Positions 25,018 through 33,294 of a stretch of 64,000 bases of DNA are shown in pieces; position 1 is the first letter of the stretch; each line of letters begins with the position of its first letter. The translations under genes were made by a program, and so were the position numbers. The DNA is taken from the NCBI GenBank assembly GCA_965261795.1, contig OZ253476.1, positions 868,001 through 932,000 on the forward strand. The letters are read 5' to 3'. This DNA is from CBDCFV01 sp965261795. Its GTDB lineage: Bacteria; Chloroflexota; Dehalococcoidia; Lucifugimonadales; UBA3495. Below the pieces are notes generated by a model. The model was not told the origin of the DNA, searched no databases, and saw only the letters and a program-made list of their open reading frames with translations.

Positions 25018-28000
25018 TCATCCCTCCACCACCCCCAATATCCCCCCAACCCGCCGCGCCGTATCCGTAAAATGCTGCACCTCCTCCGGCAGCAGCGGCC
25101 TGCCCAGGACCCTGCTTTCCCGGTAGGACAGCCACTTCTTGAGGACTTGGTAGCCGCCCAGCTTGTAGTTCCAGACGTTGATGGGGACGTTGCGCCAGTA
25201 GGCCCGGTCGTTCAGGTAGACGTCAACGGTGGACTCGCCCAAGGTTGTCATTGCGTCGCCAAGGGCGGCGCGTTCTTCGGCGGTGTAGGGGCGTTGCTCC
25301 GCGCGGCCTTGACCCGGCATGACGGCGTCGCCGGTGCCGAAATGGCCCCAGCCTGCCGTGACCGAGAAGTCGTCGCCGGCCATGTTGCGCCCTCCGGCGG
25401 TGGCGGGGACGCCGATGGATGCTATCTCCGGGCGCAGTGTTCCGGTAGTGACGCCGGGAACGGGAGTTTCAGAGTCCAGCAGTCGGGCCAGTTCCCGGCC
25501 ACGTTCCGCAGACGCCGCCAGTTCTTCCGCCGCGCCGCCGCTATCGTTGCTTGAATCGCTGCCGGGCCAGCCCGGCAACGGGATGCGCGGCCACTCCATC
25601 CGCAGCGCCCCGGCGTTGGCCTCGCGGTAGGCCGGGTCGTGCAACACGGCAAGGACGTGGTGGAACAGGTCCTCGACGCCCTTGCCCAGCCGGTCCAAGT
25701 AGAGTTGGGCGGCGGGCGACAGGTTTGGGCGTCGTTGCAGTCCGTCTCCGCCCAACCCCAAGCCTTCGTCGCGGAGCCATGCAGAAATGCAGGTTGCCCC
25801 CCGGTCCATAAGGTCAAGGCACCCGATGCTGGAAATGACTTGCGGAGGCGACCATTCCCGCCGGGGTTTCTGCTGGGCTACCAACCACAAGTTGCCTTCA
25901 AATACGTGCGGCTTGTAGTCGGCGCGCTTCTCGTCCAGAAGCTTGGTTTCTGCTTCCCAATATAGCCAACGGTTATCGAACGGGCGGTAGGCGTATCGGA
26001 CGATCCCGCTTTTCTCGCTTGGCTCACCGCGTTTGAGAAGCGAGTCTCGAACCACCCGAGGGTTGAATCGTGCGGAGGGGTTCATCACTGAAGGATAGAG
26101 ACGGGCAACCTCATCGTGGCTCAAATCAGGATTGAAGTAGTGGGTCACTCGCTCTTCAAGTCGGCCAAGGTCAACGTCTGTGAGGAACGAGTCCCGACTG
26201 GTCTTGACTCCAGGAAACGATGTAGGGAATAAATCGGGCAGCGACGGCCAGTCTTGCCAACCGATGTTGACTGCCATAGCCGCAAAGGGCAGGCCCAACG
26301 GCAATACCGGCGCGATTGATTCATAGAGGGCCTCCGGTCCCGTGTCCGCCGTCTCCGTCAATTCCTCCCGCTTGGCTTGGCCCCACAGGTGGCGGAAGCC
26401 GACAGTCTCGGCAGGCGAGTGGTCAGCCTTGCGGACCAGTGTAGTAATCGCGGTGCCCACCTGGATGCCCACCGGGTCTTCCGGCGTGGAGAAGATGCTG
26501 GGGTCGGGCGCGCCGCCGGGGGTGGTCTTGCCAGTCTTGTACTTGTCGCCGTTGAGACAGTCGATGCGGATGGCGTCGAAGGCCTCCAAGTAGCGCTCAC
26601 GCATTCCGGTGAAGGACAGCCCGTCCAGCCAGGAGTAGTTGGAGATGAAGCAGACCACGCCCCGGCCCGTTTTCTCCGCGATGCGCCGCTCGGCCATGCG
26701 GAAGAAGCGCACGTAGAGGTCGTTCAAGCCTTGGCCCTCGGGACGCCGGACCCGTTTGGTAGTGCGGTAGGCTTGAGACAGCTCCCGCTCCTCGTCCACC
26801 GCCATGCCGGCGAAGCCGTTGTAGGGAGGGTTGCCCAGGATGACCAGCACCGGCGTGTCCTGCTTCACCCGCTCGGCCCGGTCGCGCTCCTCTTCCAGTT
26901 CGGGGAAGGGCAGCGGCTTCTGGACGTGCGGCTCCCAGCCGGTGAGGGCGTTGGTCAGGAAGACGCCCGCCCGTTCCGCGTCGTCGTCGTCGGATAGGGG
27001 CGCGTCCAATGCCTGCATGGTCAGGCCGACCTGCAGGTGGGCCACGACGAAGGGAGCGGGCATAATCTCGAAGCCGAACACCCGCTGGGTGGCGGCCTGT
27101 TTTACCCGTGCGCCGGTCAAGGCTCCCAATCCCCGTTCTTCCAGGTTGGCGGCGATACGCTTCAAAGTTTCGGCCAAGTAGGCCCCGGTGCCGCAGCAGG
27201 GGTCGAGCACGTAGACGTTGTCCGCCGCCAGCCCATCGGCGATGCCAAGGTCGTCTTTCAATGCCCGGTCGACGCGGGCGACCATGTAGCGGACGACTTC
27301 GGCGGGGGTGTACCAGACGCCAAGCTGCTTGCGCAGGGCTGGGTCAAAGGCCTCTAGGAAGGGCTCGTAGAAGTAGGGCACCGCCTCGCCCTCGTTGAAG
27401 CGGGTGAAGAAGGCGGCCCGGTCCACCCGGTCCAATGCCGCGGCGGTCCAGTCCAGCACCTCGACCAGTCCCAAGGGCTGCAACCGTCCGGGGTCGGAAA
27501 GCTGCTGGAACAAGGCCCGCAGGACTGGGGCACGCAGGTGCCAGACGGCGGTGCGCCAGTCGAAGGCTCCGATGGGCGGCGGCGTCTGCCGCGACCACAG
27601 CACCCAAGCGGAGAAGACGCCGTAGAAGAGGGTCTGCACTAAGGTGGAGCGGAAGAATGCCGCGCCGCGGTCGCCCTCGAAGCGCACGCCCAACGCCTCC
27701 TCCAACGCCGAGCGCACCGCACTCAAGGACGGGGCGTCGCCAGCAGCCTCGACCCGAGCCAAGCCGTCGCGGGCGTAGGACGCCAGCAGCCAAGCCAGGT
27801 CACGGGGTTCGGCAAGGGATGCGCGGTGGGACAGGGCGCGGCAGAGGTATTCGCCCAAGGCCGCGCCGACGTTTCGGGCGAAGGCGCGGGGGTGTTGCAA
27901 CTTGGCCTCGAAGTCGGCGCCGGACTGAGCCAACCGGAAGGTCTCCAGCTTGGCGGGTCTGCCTTCCGAGTCCTCACCGAGCAGCACGAAGTCGCGGGTG

Positions 28001-28374
28001 TTGGTGATGAGAACGAGCCGGTAGCGGTCCCAGTAGCGGCTGACTTGGGCGCTTTCGGCGGTGAGCCAAGCGTCGTCGTTGGTCGGCTTGACCTCCACCA
28101 CGCCGCCCTCCGGCGTCTGTCCCTGCTTGGGCTGTCCCTTCTGCACCTGCTTGGCGGCGTAGAGGCCGATGTCGGGATGGCCCGCGCCCTGTTGCGCCAT
28201 CTCGCTGACGCAGAAGACCTTGGGCTTGAGCGCTCCGCCCACTGCGTTCAGCAGGTTGGTCAACGCCGGGTAGTAGGACCGCTCGCCGGTGGCGCCGCCG
28301 GAGGCGCGGACACGGCGCAGGTCGGAGAAGTAGTCTTCCACCGCAGCGGTGAGTTTGGAGTTTGCTGGCGGCAT
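25018..28374 (-). CDS. Type ISP-like single-polypeptide restriction-modification enzyme
   Basis: The 1118-residue protein has an N-terminal PD-(D/E)XK-like nuclease region (HPDIGLYAAKQ then GGVVEVKPTND near residue 90). It has an N6-adenine methyltransferase with motif I VLDPCCGTGAYLAETLKRI near residue 395 and motif IV LVILGNPPYNGFAG near residue 510. The C-terminal half matches the specificity region of type ISP/IIG enzymes (YRPFDNRWLYWEAETKLLDE; WNYKLGGYQVLKKWLSYRES). I see no helicase motifs between nuclease and methylase, unlike LlaGI-type enzymes. It has probably both cut and methylated its target; the recognition site is unknown. Confidence 0.9.
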   Translation of the reverse strand: MPPANSKLTAAVEDYFSDLRRVRASGGATGERSYYPALTNLLNAVGGALKPKVFCVSEMAQQGAGHPDIGLYAAKQVQKGQPKQGQTPEGGVVEVKPTNDDAWLTAESAQVSRYWDRYRLVLITNTRDFVLLGEDSEGRPAKLETFRLAQSGADFEAKLQHPRAFARNVGAALGEYLCRALSHRASLAEPRDLAWLLASYARDGLARVEAAGDAPSLSAVRSALEEALGVRFEGDRGAAFFRSTLVQTLFYGVFSAWVLWSRQTPPPIGAFDWRTAVWHLRAPVLRALFQQLSDPGRLQPLGLVEVLDWTAAALDRVDRAAFFTRFNEGEAVPYFYEPFLEAFDPALRKQLGVWYTPAEVVRYMVARVDRALKDDLGIADGLAADNVYVLDPCCGTGAYLAETLKRIAANLEERGLGALTGARVKQAATQRVFGFEIMPAPFVVAHLQVGLTMQALDAPLSDDDDAERAGVFLTNALTGWEPHVQKPLPFPELEEERDRAERVKQDTPVLVILGNPPYNGFAGMAVDEERELSQAYRTTKRVRRPEGQGLNDLYVRFFRMAERRIAEKTGRGVVCFISNYSWLDGLSFTGMRERYLEAFDAIRIDCLNGDKYKTGKTTPGGAPDPSIFSTPEDPVGIQVGTAITTLVRKADHSPAETVGFRHLWGQAKREELTETADTGPEALYESIAPVLPLGLPFAAMAVNIGWQDWPSLPDLFPTSFPGVKTSRDSFLTDVDLGRLEERVTHYFNPDLSHDEVARLYPSVMNPSARFNPRVVRDSLLKRGEPSEKSGIVRYAYRPFDNRWLYWEAETKLLDEKRADYKPHVFEGNLWLVAQQKPRREWSPPQVISSIGCLDLMDRGATCISAWLRDEGLGLGGDGLQRRPNLSPAAQLYLDRLGKGVEDLFHHVLAVLHDPAYREANAGALRMEWPRIPLPGWPGSDSSNDSGGAAEELAASAERGRELARLLDSETPVPGVTTGTLRPEIASIGVPATAGGRNMAGDDFSVTAGWGHFGTGDAVMPGQGRAEQRPYTAEERAALGDAMTTLGESTVDVYLNDRAYWRNVPINVWNYKLGGYQVLKKWLSYRESRVLGRPLLPEEVQHFTDTARRVGGILGVVEG

Positions 28375-28471
28375 GGCTTTTTGGATGCTCCCTTCGGAAG
28401 GAAGGACTGGTCCTTCGCTGGCTTGGGGCTATGTTACCGCTCTATTCTCAATAATTCATCCCGCATTCCCG

Positions 28472-28519
28472 CCTACTGACATCCGCCCCTTCCCAACTGC
28501 TGTGTCGCTGCCTTAACAT
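28472..28519 (-). repeat. Dispersed 48-bp repeat, copy B, upstream of the restriction-modification gene
   Basis: On the minus strand this reads ATGTTAAGGCAGCGACACAG then CAGTTGGGAAGGGGCGGATG and TCAGTAGG. It points toward the restriction-modification gene, whose start is 98 nt further on. It shares the core TTGGGAAGGGGC and TGTCAGTAGG with copy A. Confidence 0.7.
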
Positions 28520-28572
28520 GGTTCCAGCCTCACATGTCGCCCCCGCAAGCAGGGTCCCGGACCAGACTTGGC

Positions 28573-28710
28573 AGCCAAGGCGAAGTGGCGCAGAATGGCA
28601 CAAAAAGACACAGAAATGTTCCAGATTCGGCACGATATAGCACAACAATGACGCACTAGCAGCCACACCGCCAAGGCTGAATGTCACACAAAGACACGAA
28701 ATGACACAGA
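28573..28710 (+). repeat. Two diverged copies of a CACAAAGACAC-type repeat
   Basis: Copy 1 (28573-28616) runs CCAAGGCGAAGTGGCGCAGA, ATGGCACAAAAAGACACAGA. Copy 2 (28672-28710) runs CCAAGGCTGAATGTCACACA, AAGACACGAAATGACACAGA. The order of blocks is the same in both. Similar ACAAAGACACAGA motifs are scattered in many bacterial genomes. The 500-nt gap 28375-28872 holds only these and repeat B. Confidence 0.7.
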
Positions 28711-28872
28711 TACTGGGAATTTCGGCCCCACTTCTCTCCGCTATCTCTTCGTACACCCGAAGGCCGGACTGCCGATGCCGCCCCGCAACCGAAACTGTAT
28801 AATCGCGCTGACCCAAGGAGTCTACGGTAGCACAACGGCATTCTCAGGACACGCGGCGTGGGAGTGAGCGCG

Positions 28873-29343
28873 ATGTCGCCCAATTTCATCCAAGAGCAAC
28901 TGTCCTGGGCTTACGTAAGGGCAGTGATATTTCGCGCCGGTTATCGCCTGAACCTTCCGGTGGTTGACGATCATGGCATAGACGGGACGGTAGGCTCTTA
29001 TTCTGGTGGCGTGAACCGGGTAGACTTTCAGCTAAAGGCTACGACACAGTACACAATCCGGGGCGGATACGTTATCTATGACCTGCGGGTGGAGAACTAT
29101 AACCAGCTAATCAAAGAAGACGACCTGCCCCGCGTCTTGATTCTGTTTCTTATGCCTGACGACCCCGACCAGTGGCTTACCCAAACCCAGGAAGAATTGT
29201 GTTTGCGAAAGTGCGCATATTGGGTGTCTTTAATGGGAATGGCCCCCTCCGGCAACAGGTCAACCGTCCGGGTTTATGTGCCTTTAAGCAACATGTTTGA
29301 CCTGAACGGTCTTGCTGATATGTTCTCCCGGCTGATCGTTTGA
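28873..29343 (+). CDS. DUF4365-type nuclease-like protein
   Basis: The 156-residue protein has the DUF4365 layout: FIQEQLSWAYVRAVIFRAGY, then HGIDGTVGSYSGGVNRVDFQ and LKATTQYT. The Asp in GIDGT and the D-x-QxK in VDFQLKATT form a PD-(D/E)XK-like active site, so nuclease activity is expected. ATG 28873 follows GGAG; GTG 28858 would add five residues. It is followed after 12 nt by a 375-residue gene of unknown function on the same strand, forming an apparent operon. Structured N-terminus and lack of membrane segments suggest a cytosolic protein. Confidence 0.75.
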   Translation: MSPNFIQEQLSWAYVRAVIFRAGYRLNLPVVDDHGIDGTVGSYSGGVNRVDFQLKATTQYTIRGGYVIYDLRVENYNQLIKEDDLPRVLILFLMPDDPDQWLTQTQEELCLRKCAYWVSLMGMAPSGNRSTVRVYVPLSNMFDLNGLADMFSRLIV

Positions 29344-29355
29344 TGGAGGTCCCCG

Positions 29356-30483
29356 ATGGACGTGCAAATCACGGACTCGGCGGCGTTGCGCCGGGTGTCG
29401 CCGGCGGCGTTAAGCGCCTATCTTGAGACCCAGGGCTGGGTCCGCCAAGAGACCTGGCGAAACCGGACCGTGCTCTGGTCCCATACGCACAACGAACAGG
29501 TCAACGAGCTTCTTACGCCCCTGAGGGAGCAGTCCGATGCTTACGCCGTGCGAATTTCAGAGGTGGTGGCTCTGCTGGGCCAACTGGAAGAGCGCTCCCA
29601 GCTTGACGTCTATTACGATCTGATGGGCGCTGGTGCCGACGTCATCAGGCTCCGGTCGTTGAACGGCGGGAGCCGGTCCGGCTGGTCGCTCAGCGACAGC
29701 GTGGACTTGCTTGGACGTGCCCGTGACCTGATAACGGCGGCGGCCCGTGCCGCCGAGCGTCCCGGCCAGCCGGTTTATCACGGCCGGGTATCCGGAGTAG
29801 TAACGGATTATGTGCGGGGAGTGCGCCCGTTGCCAGGATACGGAACGGGCTATGAATTGACCCTTCACTCGCAGGTGCCGGCGGATTATGGAATACAGCG
29901 TGATTTTGGAGACTCCTTCAAGCCGCCTTTTGCGCGGCAGGCGACACTGGCATTGAATAACGGCCTACGCCAAGCCGGGAACACGGCGGACGCAGTGCTT
30001 GGAGGCGCTGGTATCTCGTCCTTTGATGAGGTGGCGCAACAGGGCGTTAGCGCCAACCTGTGCGAAGCGGTGGCGGCGTTGGCCCGACAAGGGCACGGCA
30101 TCGAGGTCAGTGTGTCCTGGGCGCCGGTCCGCCCTTCCGATGCATCCGACGGCCAGTTCACCTTCGCCGAGAGCACTGCGGACGTGTTCGCCGACGGGGC
30201 CGAGTGGTTGCGCCGTAAAAGCCCGTTATTGAACGCGCAAGTAGCCGGTGAAATTGTGCGGCTGGACCGGGAATCTCAAGAGGAATTCGACGGTCAGGCA
30301 GTGATGCTGTGTGAATTGGACGGACGCCCAGTCGCCTTGCAGGTCCAATTTGATACGGCAGACCGGGAAGAGGTGGTGCGCGCCTTCCGGGACAGTTTTG
30401 AAATCAGCGTGGACGGCGACATTTACCGCGAAGGAAGACGTTATTATTTGAGGGGGCCGCACAATTTTTCTGTGGTTGGTTAA
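29356..30483 (+). CDS. Unrecognised 375-residue protein, partner of the DUF4365 nuclease
   Basis: I do not recognise the family. Visible features: an N-terminal region AALSAYLETQGWVRQETWRN; a helical block DAYAVRISEVVALLGQLEER, SQLDVYYDLMGAGADVIRLR; RDLITAAARAAERPGQPVYH near residue 130; TDYVRGVRPLPGYGTGYELT. The C-terminal ~100 residues are β-rich (VAGEIVRLDRESQEEFDGQA then VMLCELDGRPVALQVQFDT). There are no membrane spans or classic nuclease/ATPase motifs. GGAGG precedes ATG 29356. Position in a defence-rich island, 12 nt after a nuclease gene, makes it a candidate sensor or regulator of that nuclease, which is inference. Confidence 0.7.
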   Translation: MDVQITDSAALRRVSPAALSAYLETQGWVRQETWRNRTVLWSHTHNEQVNELLTPLREQSDAYAVRISEVVALLGQLEERSQLDVYYDLMGAGADVIRLRSLNGGSRSGWSLSDSVDLLGRARDLITAAARAAERPGQPVYHGRVSGVVTDYVRGVRPLPGYGTGYELTLHSQVPADYGIQRDFGDSFKPPFARQATLALNNGLRQAGNTADAVLGGAGISSFDEVAQQGVSANLCEAVAALARQGHGIEVSVSWAPVRPSDASDGQFTFAESTADVFADGAEWLRRKSPLLNAQVAGEIVRLDRESQEEFDGQAVMLCELDGRPVALQVQFDTADREEVVRAFRDSFEISVDGDIYREGRRYYLRGPHNFSVVG

Positions 30484-30520
30484 CCCAGTATGATGGTAAC
30501 CCCTGACCCGCTTAACAGAG

Positions 30521-30614
30521 CATATGCAAAGTCGGTCAGCAAGTTAACCCGTCCGTTCGCCCTGAGCTTGTCGAACCATGAACGGAATTTGAATTGATTC
30601 GGACTTTGCACATG
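30521..30614. mobile_element. Small inverted-repeat (MITE-like) element
   Basis: CATATGCAAAGTCGG at 30521-30535 is the inverted counterpart of CGGACTTTGCACATG at 30600-30614 (13 of 15 positions). Inside lies CGTTCGCCCTGAGCTTGTCG ending AACCATGAACGG, a common bacterial interspersed hairpin. The 94-bp unit has no coding capacity. It separates the 375-residue gene from the next operon. Confidence 0.6.
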
Positions 30615-30710
30615 CCCTAGATGGGGTCGTGTGCATCACAAGTCGGGAACAGGAACATAGTATAATCGACTGATTGGGCCAATTCGGACACCGCCCACGG
30701 GGTCAAAGGA

Positions 30711-31691
30711 ATGAAAGAGGACTGGGTAGAACGACGCAAGAAAACCGCGCTGAAAGAATTCGAATTGGCCCGGCGGGACCTGTTGGCGCGGCAAAAGAAG
30801 GCGCGAGACCCGATGGAGTCCAGTGTGATAGCCGGGATGCTGGCTCTTGTCGAGGGCGGTATCCGGGGACTCATCTTGGAAGACAATCCCATGCCTCATT
30901 GGTTCCAAGAACTGCTATACGGCCTCGCCAACCCGTTGGTCGGCGCTAAGTACCGGAAAGTCCTGGCAACCCTGAAGAAGTTCGACATCGAAGAAATTAA
31001 TGATGTCCCGGGAGAGACCCTGGAAGTCCTTGACGATTGGCAAGGCGACCCGGACGTCGGCCTGTTTACTCTCCAAGCGGCCCACCATGCTGGGAAACTG
31101 TACGGGTTGATAAACAAGGCCTACGTGCGGGATGTTTTCGACATGGTCAATGAGCTTGTGGATTGCCGGCGTGATCCCAGCGCCGACCCGGCCAACAGCC
31201 ACCTTGCCCGTATATGGAGTAAATTGCCCGACGCCATCGCCATGGCCAATACGGCCTGCGAATTATTGGAGTTCACTTACGAGACCACCATGTCCGAAAC
31301 ACCGGCGCCGGATATGTCAACGTTGGAGAGCGCCTTGGAACACGCCGGTAAGCTGCGCATGTATTTGAGCGATGCGAGGATGGCCAGGGAGGAGAGGACA
31401 AGTGCGTCGGGAAAAGCTCGTGCCGCGGATCGCGGGGCCGGAGATGATGTGGCCATCCGGGGCAGGGCCCTTTACCACAACCGGATTCGAGAGGAGATAA
31501 CAGCGGAGAAGGGCACGATGGTGGTAATAGACGTCGATAGCGGAGACTACGAAGTCGACACTGTCGACACTAATGAAGTCGATGCTTGGATGCGGTTACG
31601 TGAACGCCGCCCTGACGCTGTTACCTGGGTGGAGAGGGTCGGATACCCGGCCCCGTACCGCATGGAATCCCGGATTACCGACCCAAGGTGA
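30711..31691 (+). CDS. Unrecognised 326-residue protein coupled to a retropepsin-like protease
   Basis: The N-terminal ~220 residues are helical (LKEFELARRDLLARQKKARD; HAGKLYGLINKAYVRDVFDM) and match nothing I know. The C-terminal ~80 residues (GTMVVIDVDSGDYEVDTVDT then NEVDAWMRLRERRPDAVTWV) resemble a small domain that, as a separate protein, commonly precedes clan AA aspartic proteases. The stop overlaps the protease start by 4 nt (GTGA). This looks like a larger version of the small-protein/protease pairing at 22 kb. ATG 30711 has a modest AAAGGA upstream. Confidence 0.7.
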   Translation: MKEDWVERRKKTALKEFELARRDLLARQKKARDPMESSVIAGMLALVEGGIRGLILEDNPMPHWFQELLYGLANPLVGAKYRKVLATLKKFDIEEINDVPGETLEVLDDWQGDPDVGLFTLQAAHHAGKLYGLINKAYVRDVFDMVNELVDCRRDPSADPANSHLARIWSKLPDAIAMANTACELLEFTYETTMSETPAPDMSTLESALEHAGKLRMYLSDARMAREERTSASGKARAADRGAGDDVAIRGRALYHNRIREEITAEKGTMVVIDVDSGDYEVDTVDTNEVDAWMRLRERRPDAVTWVERVGYPAPYRMESRITDPR

Positions 31692-32095
31692 CGATTCGAG
31701 GACGGGTATACTCTCAAGGTGGGACGCCGATCACCGGTGCGCCCCGTGTGGCTATTACGGTCGCCAATATACGAGAGCCATACCGATTTCTAAACTTGGA
31801 ATTCTTGGTTGATACCGGGTTCACCGGCTATCTCACGTTACCTCCCGAAAGCATTGGTCAACTCGGTCTACCGAAACTGGGAGAAGGCCAAGCCGTGCTG
31901 GCTGACGGTGTACAGAATCGGGTCGAAACATACGCGGGCTTGGCGTCCTGGCCTGGACAGAGTCGGCGCGTGCCGATAATCGAAATCGATAGCGATCCGC
32001 TGCTGGGTATGGCGTTTGTCTGGGGCAACCGGCTTATTGTCGAGGGTTGGGAGGGCGGCATAGTGGCCATTGAAGAAGTTAACCATATCAGGTGA
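31688..32095 (+). CDS. Clan AA (retropepsin-like) aspartic protease
   Basis: The 135-residue protein has the catalytic motif LEFLVDTGFTGYLTLP (Asp42), followed by VNxxLADG-like GEGQAVLADGVQNRVETY and a second structural element IEIDSDPLLGMAFVWGNRLI. These are typical of single-domain bacterial retropepsins that dimerise. GTG 31688 overlaps the upstream stop, so the two products are made together. Only ~15% similar by eye to the protease at 21883, so the two modules are not recent duplicates. Confidence 0.82.
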   Translation: MTIRGRVYSQGGTPITGAPRVAITVANIREPYRFLNLEFLVDTGFTGYLTLPPESIGQLGLPKLGEGQAVLADGVQNRVETYAGLASWPGQSRRVPIIEIDSDPLLGMAFVWGNRLIVEGWEGGIVAIEEVNHIR

Positions 32096-32212
32096 CTGAC
32101 AGCAGAAAACCTCAGCTTAACGCTCCCGTTGACCGGGCTTCCCCCGGTTTCTATAATTGCGCGCATCATCGCAATCATCTTTTAATCGTAATCATCTGTT
32201 AGAGGATGGACA

Positions 32213-33079
32213 GTGTCCGAATTCACCATGAAAGTGGGCGGAGTTGAGATTGTCGCCCTTTCCGACATGAACTTCCCCTTTCCAATGCCCCTCACCGAAC
32301 TGTTCCCGGAAGCGTCCGCCGAAGCTTGGGGGCCTTACAAAGACCGTTATCCCAGCACGTTTGACCATAACCGGGACCACATTCTGATTGAAATCGGCTG
32401 CTACCTGGTCAGGTCGCAGGGACAGACTATTCTCATAGACACCGGCTACGGCCCGGGACCCATCGAGGCCATCGGCGGACGGCGAGGCGAACTTATGGCC
32501 GACCTGGCGGCCAAAGACATCCGCCCCGAAGAGGTGAACACCGTCTTCATCTCCCACCTCCACTCGGACCACGTAGGGTGGAACGTGGTGGAGGTGGGTG
32601 AAAAGCTGGTGCCCGCGTTCCCCAACGCCCGGTACGTTATGCACCAAGCCGACTTGGACCACTTCCGAAAGCCTGAGGTGCAAGCGGCGTTGCCCTTCCT
32701 TTTCATGCACAGGTGCATAGAGCCGCTGGCCGGCGCGGGCCTCATTGATGCCCTGGGTGAGGACACCGACCTTACGACGGAAGTGCGGGCTTTGCACACG
32801 CCCGGCCACACCCCCGGTCACATGAGCATCCTGGTCTCGTCGGAAGGTCAGGAAGCCTTGATTCAAGGAGATGTGCTGGTGCACCCGGCGCAAGTGACCG
32901 AGGACGATTGGAACTGCCACTTCGATCACGACTGGCCCCAGTCCACCGAGACCCGTAGAAAAATGTTGGACCAAGTGGAGACCCACGGAACGCCGGTCAT
33001 CTCGTGCCATTTCCCCGCTCCCGGATTCGGAAAGGTCTCCCGGCGCGAAGGCAGGCGTTACTGGCAGGTAGGACTCTAA
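32213..33079 (+). CDS. MBL-fold metallo-hydrolase
   Basis: The 288-residue protein has the complete metallo-β-lactamase metal set: SHLHSDHVGWN (HxHxDH) near residue 112, HTPGHTPGHMSI, an Asp in QGDVLVHPAQ and a final His in CHFPAPGFGKV. The N-terminal GGVEIVALSDMNFPFPMPLT is common in lactonase-like and AHL-lactonase-like members. GTG 32213 is used; ATG 32228 is an alternative. The substrate is unknown. It precedes the M20-like gene by a repeat-filled gap. Confidence 0.92.
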   Translation: MSEFTMKVGGVEIVALSDMNFPFPMPLTELFPEASAEAWGPYKDRYPSTFDHNRDHILIEIGCYLVRSQGQTILIDTGYGPGPIEAIGGRRGELMADLAAKDIRPEEVNTVFISHLHSDHVGWNVVEVGEKLVPAFPNARYVMHQADLDHFRKPEVQAALPFLFMHRCIEPLAGAGLIDALGEDTDLTTEVRALHTPGHTPGHMSILVSSEGQEALIQGDVLVHPAQVTEDDWNCHFDHDWPQSTETRRKMLDQVETHGTPVISCHFPAPGFGKVSRREGRRYWQVGL

Positions 33080-33089
33080 CTCCCCACCC

Positions 33090-33285
33090 CGTCTTTCCCG
33101 CGAAGGAACCCCGCCTCCGCGACGACAGGCGTCATGCCCAGGCAGGTGAGGACGGGGACCGGTACATGAATTTCTTCCAGCCGATGATGGCGTCATCCCC
33201 GCGCAGGTGGGGACAGGAATCCAAACTTTTGCGTGAGTTCCCCAGTAATTCCGTCTTTCCCGCGAAGGCGGGAATCCAAATTGTG
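33090..33285. repeat. Three dispersed palindromic repeats between two hydrolase genes
   Basis: Diverged units lie at ~33092-33130 (GTCTTTCCCGCGAAGG plus CCGCCTCCGCGACGACAGG), ~33190-33220 (GTCATCCCCGCGCAGGTGGG) and ~33251-33277 (GTCTTTCCCGCGAAGGCGGG). They keep an open frame with the M20-like gene, giving a spurious 97-residue N-terminal extension. Confidence 0.85.
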
Positions 33286-33294
33286 AGGTGCACC

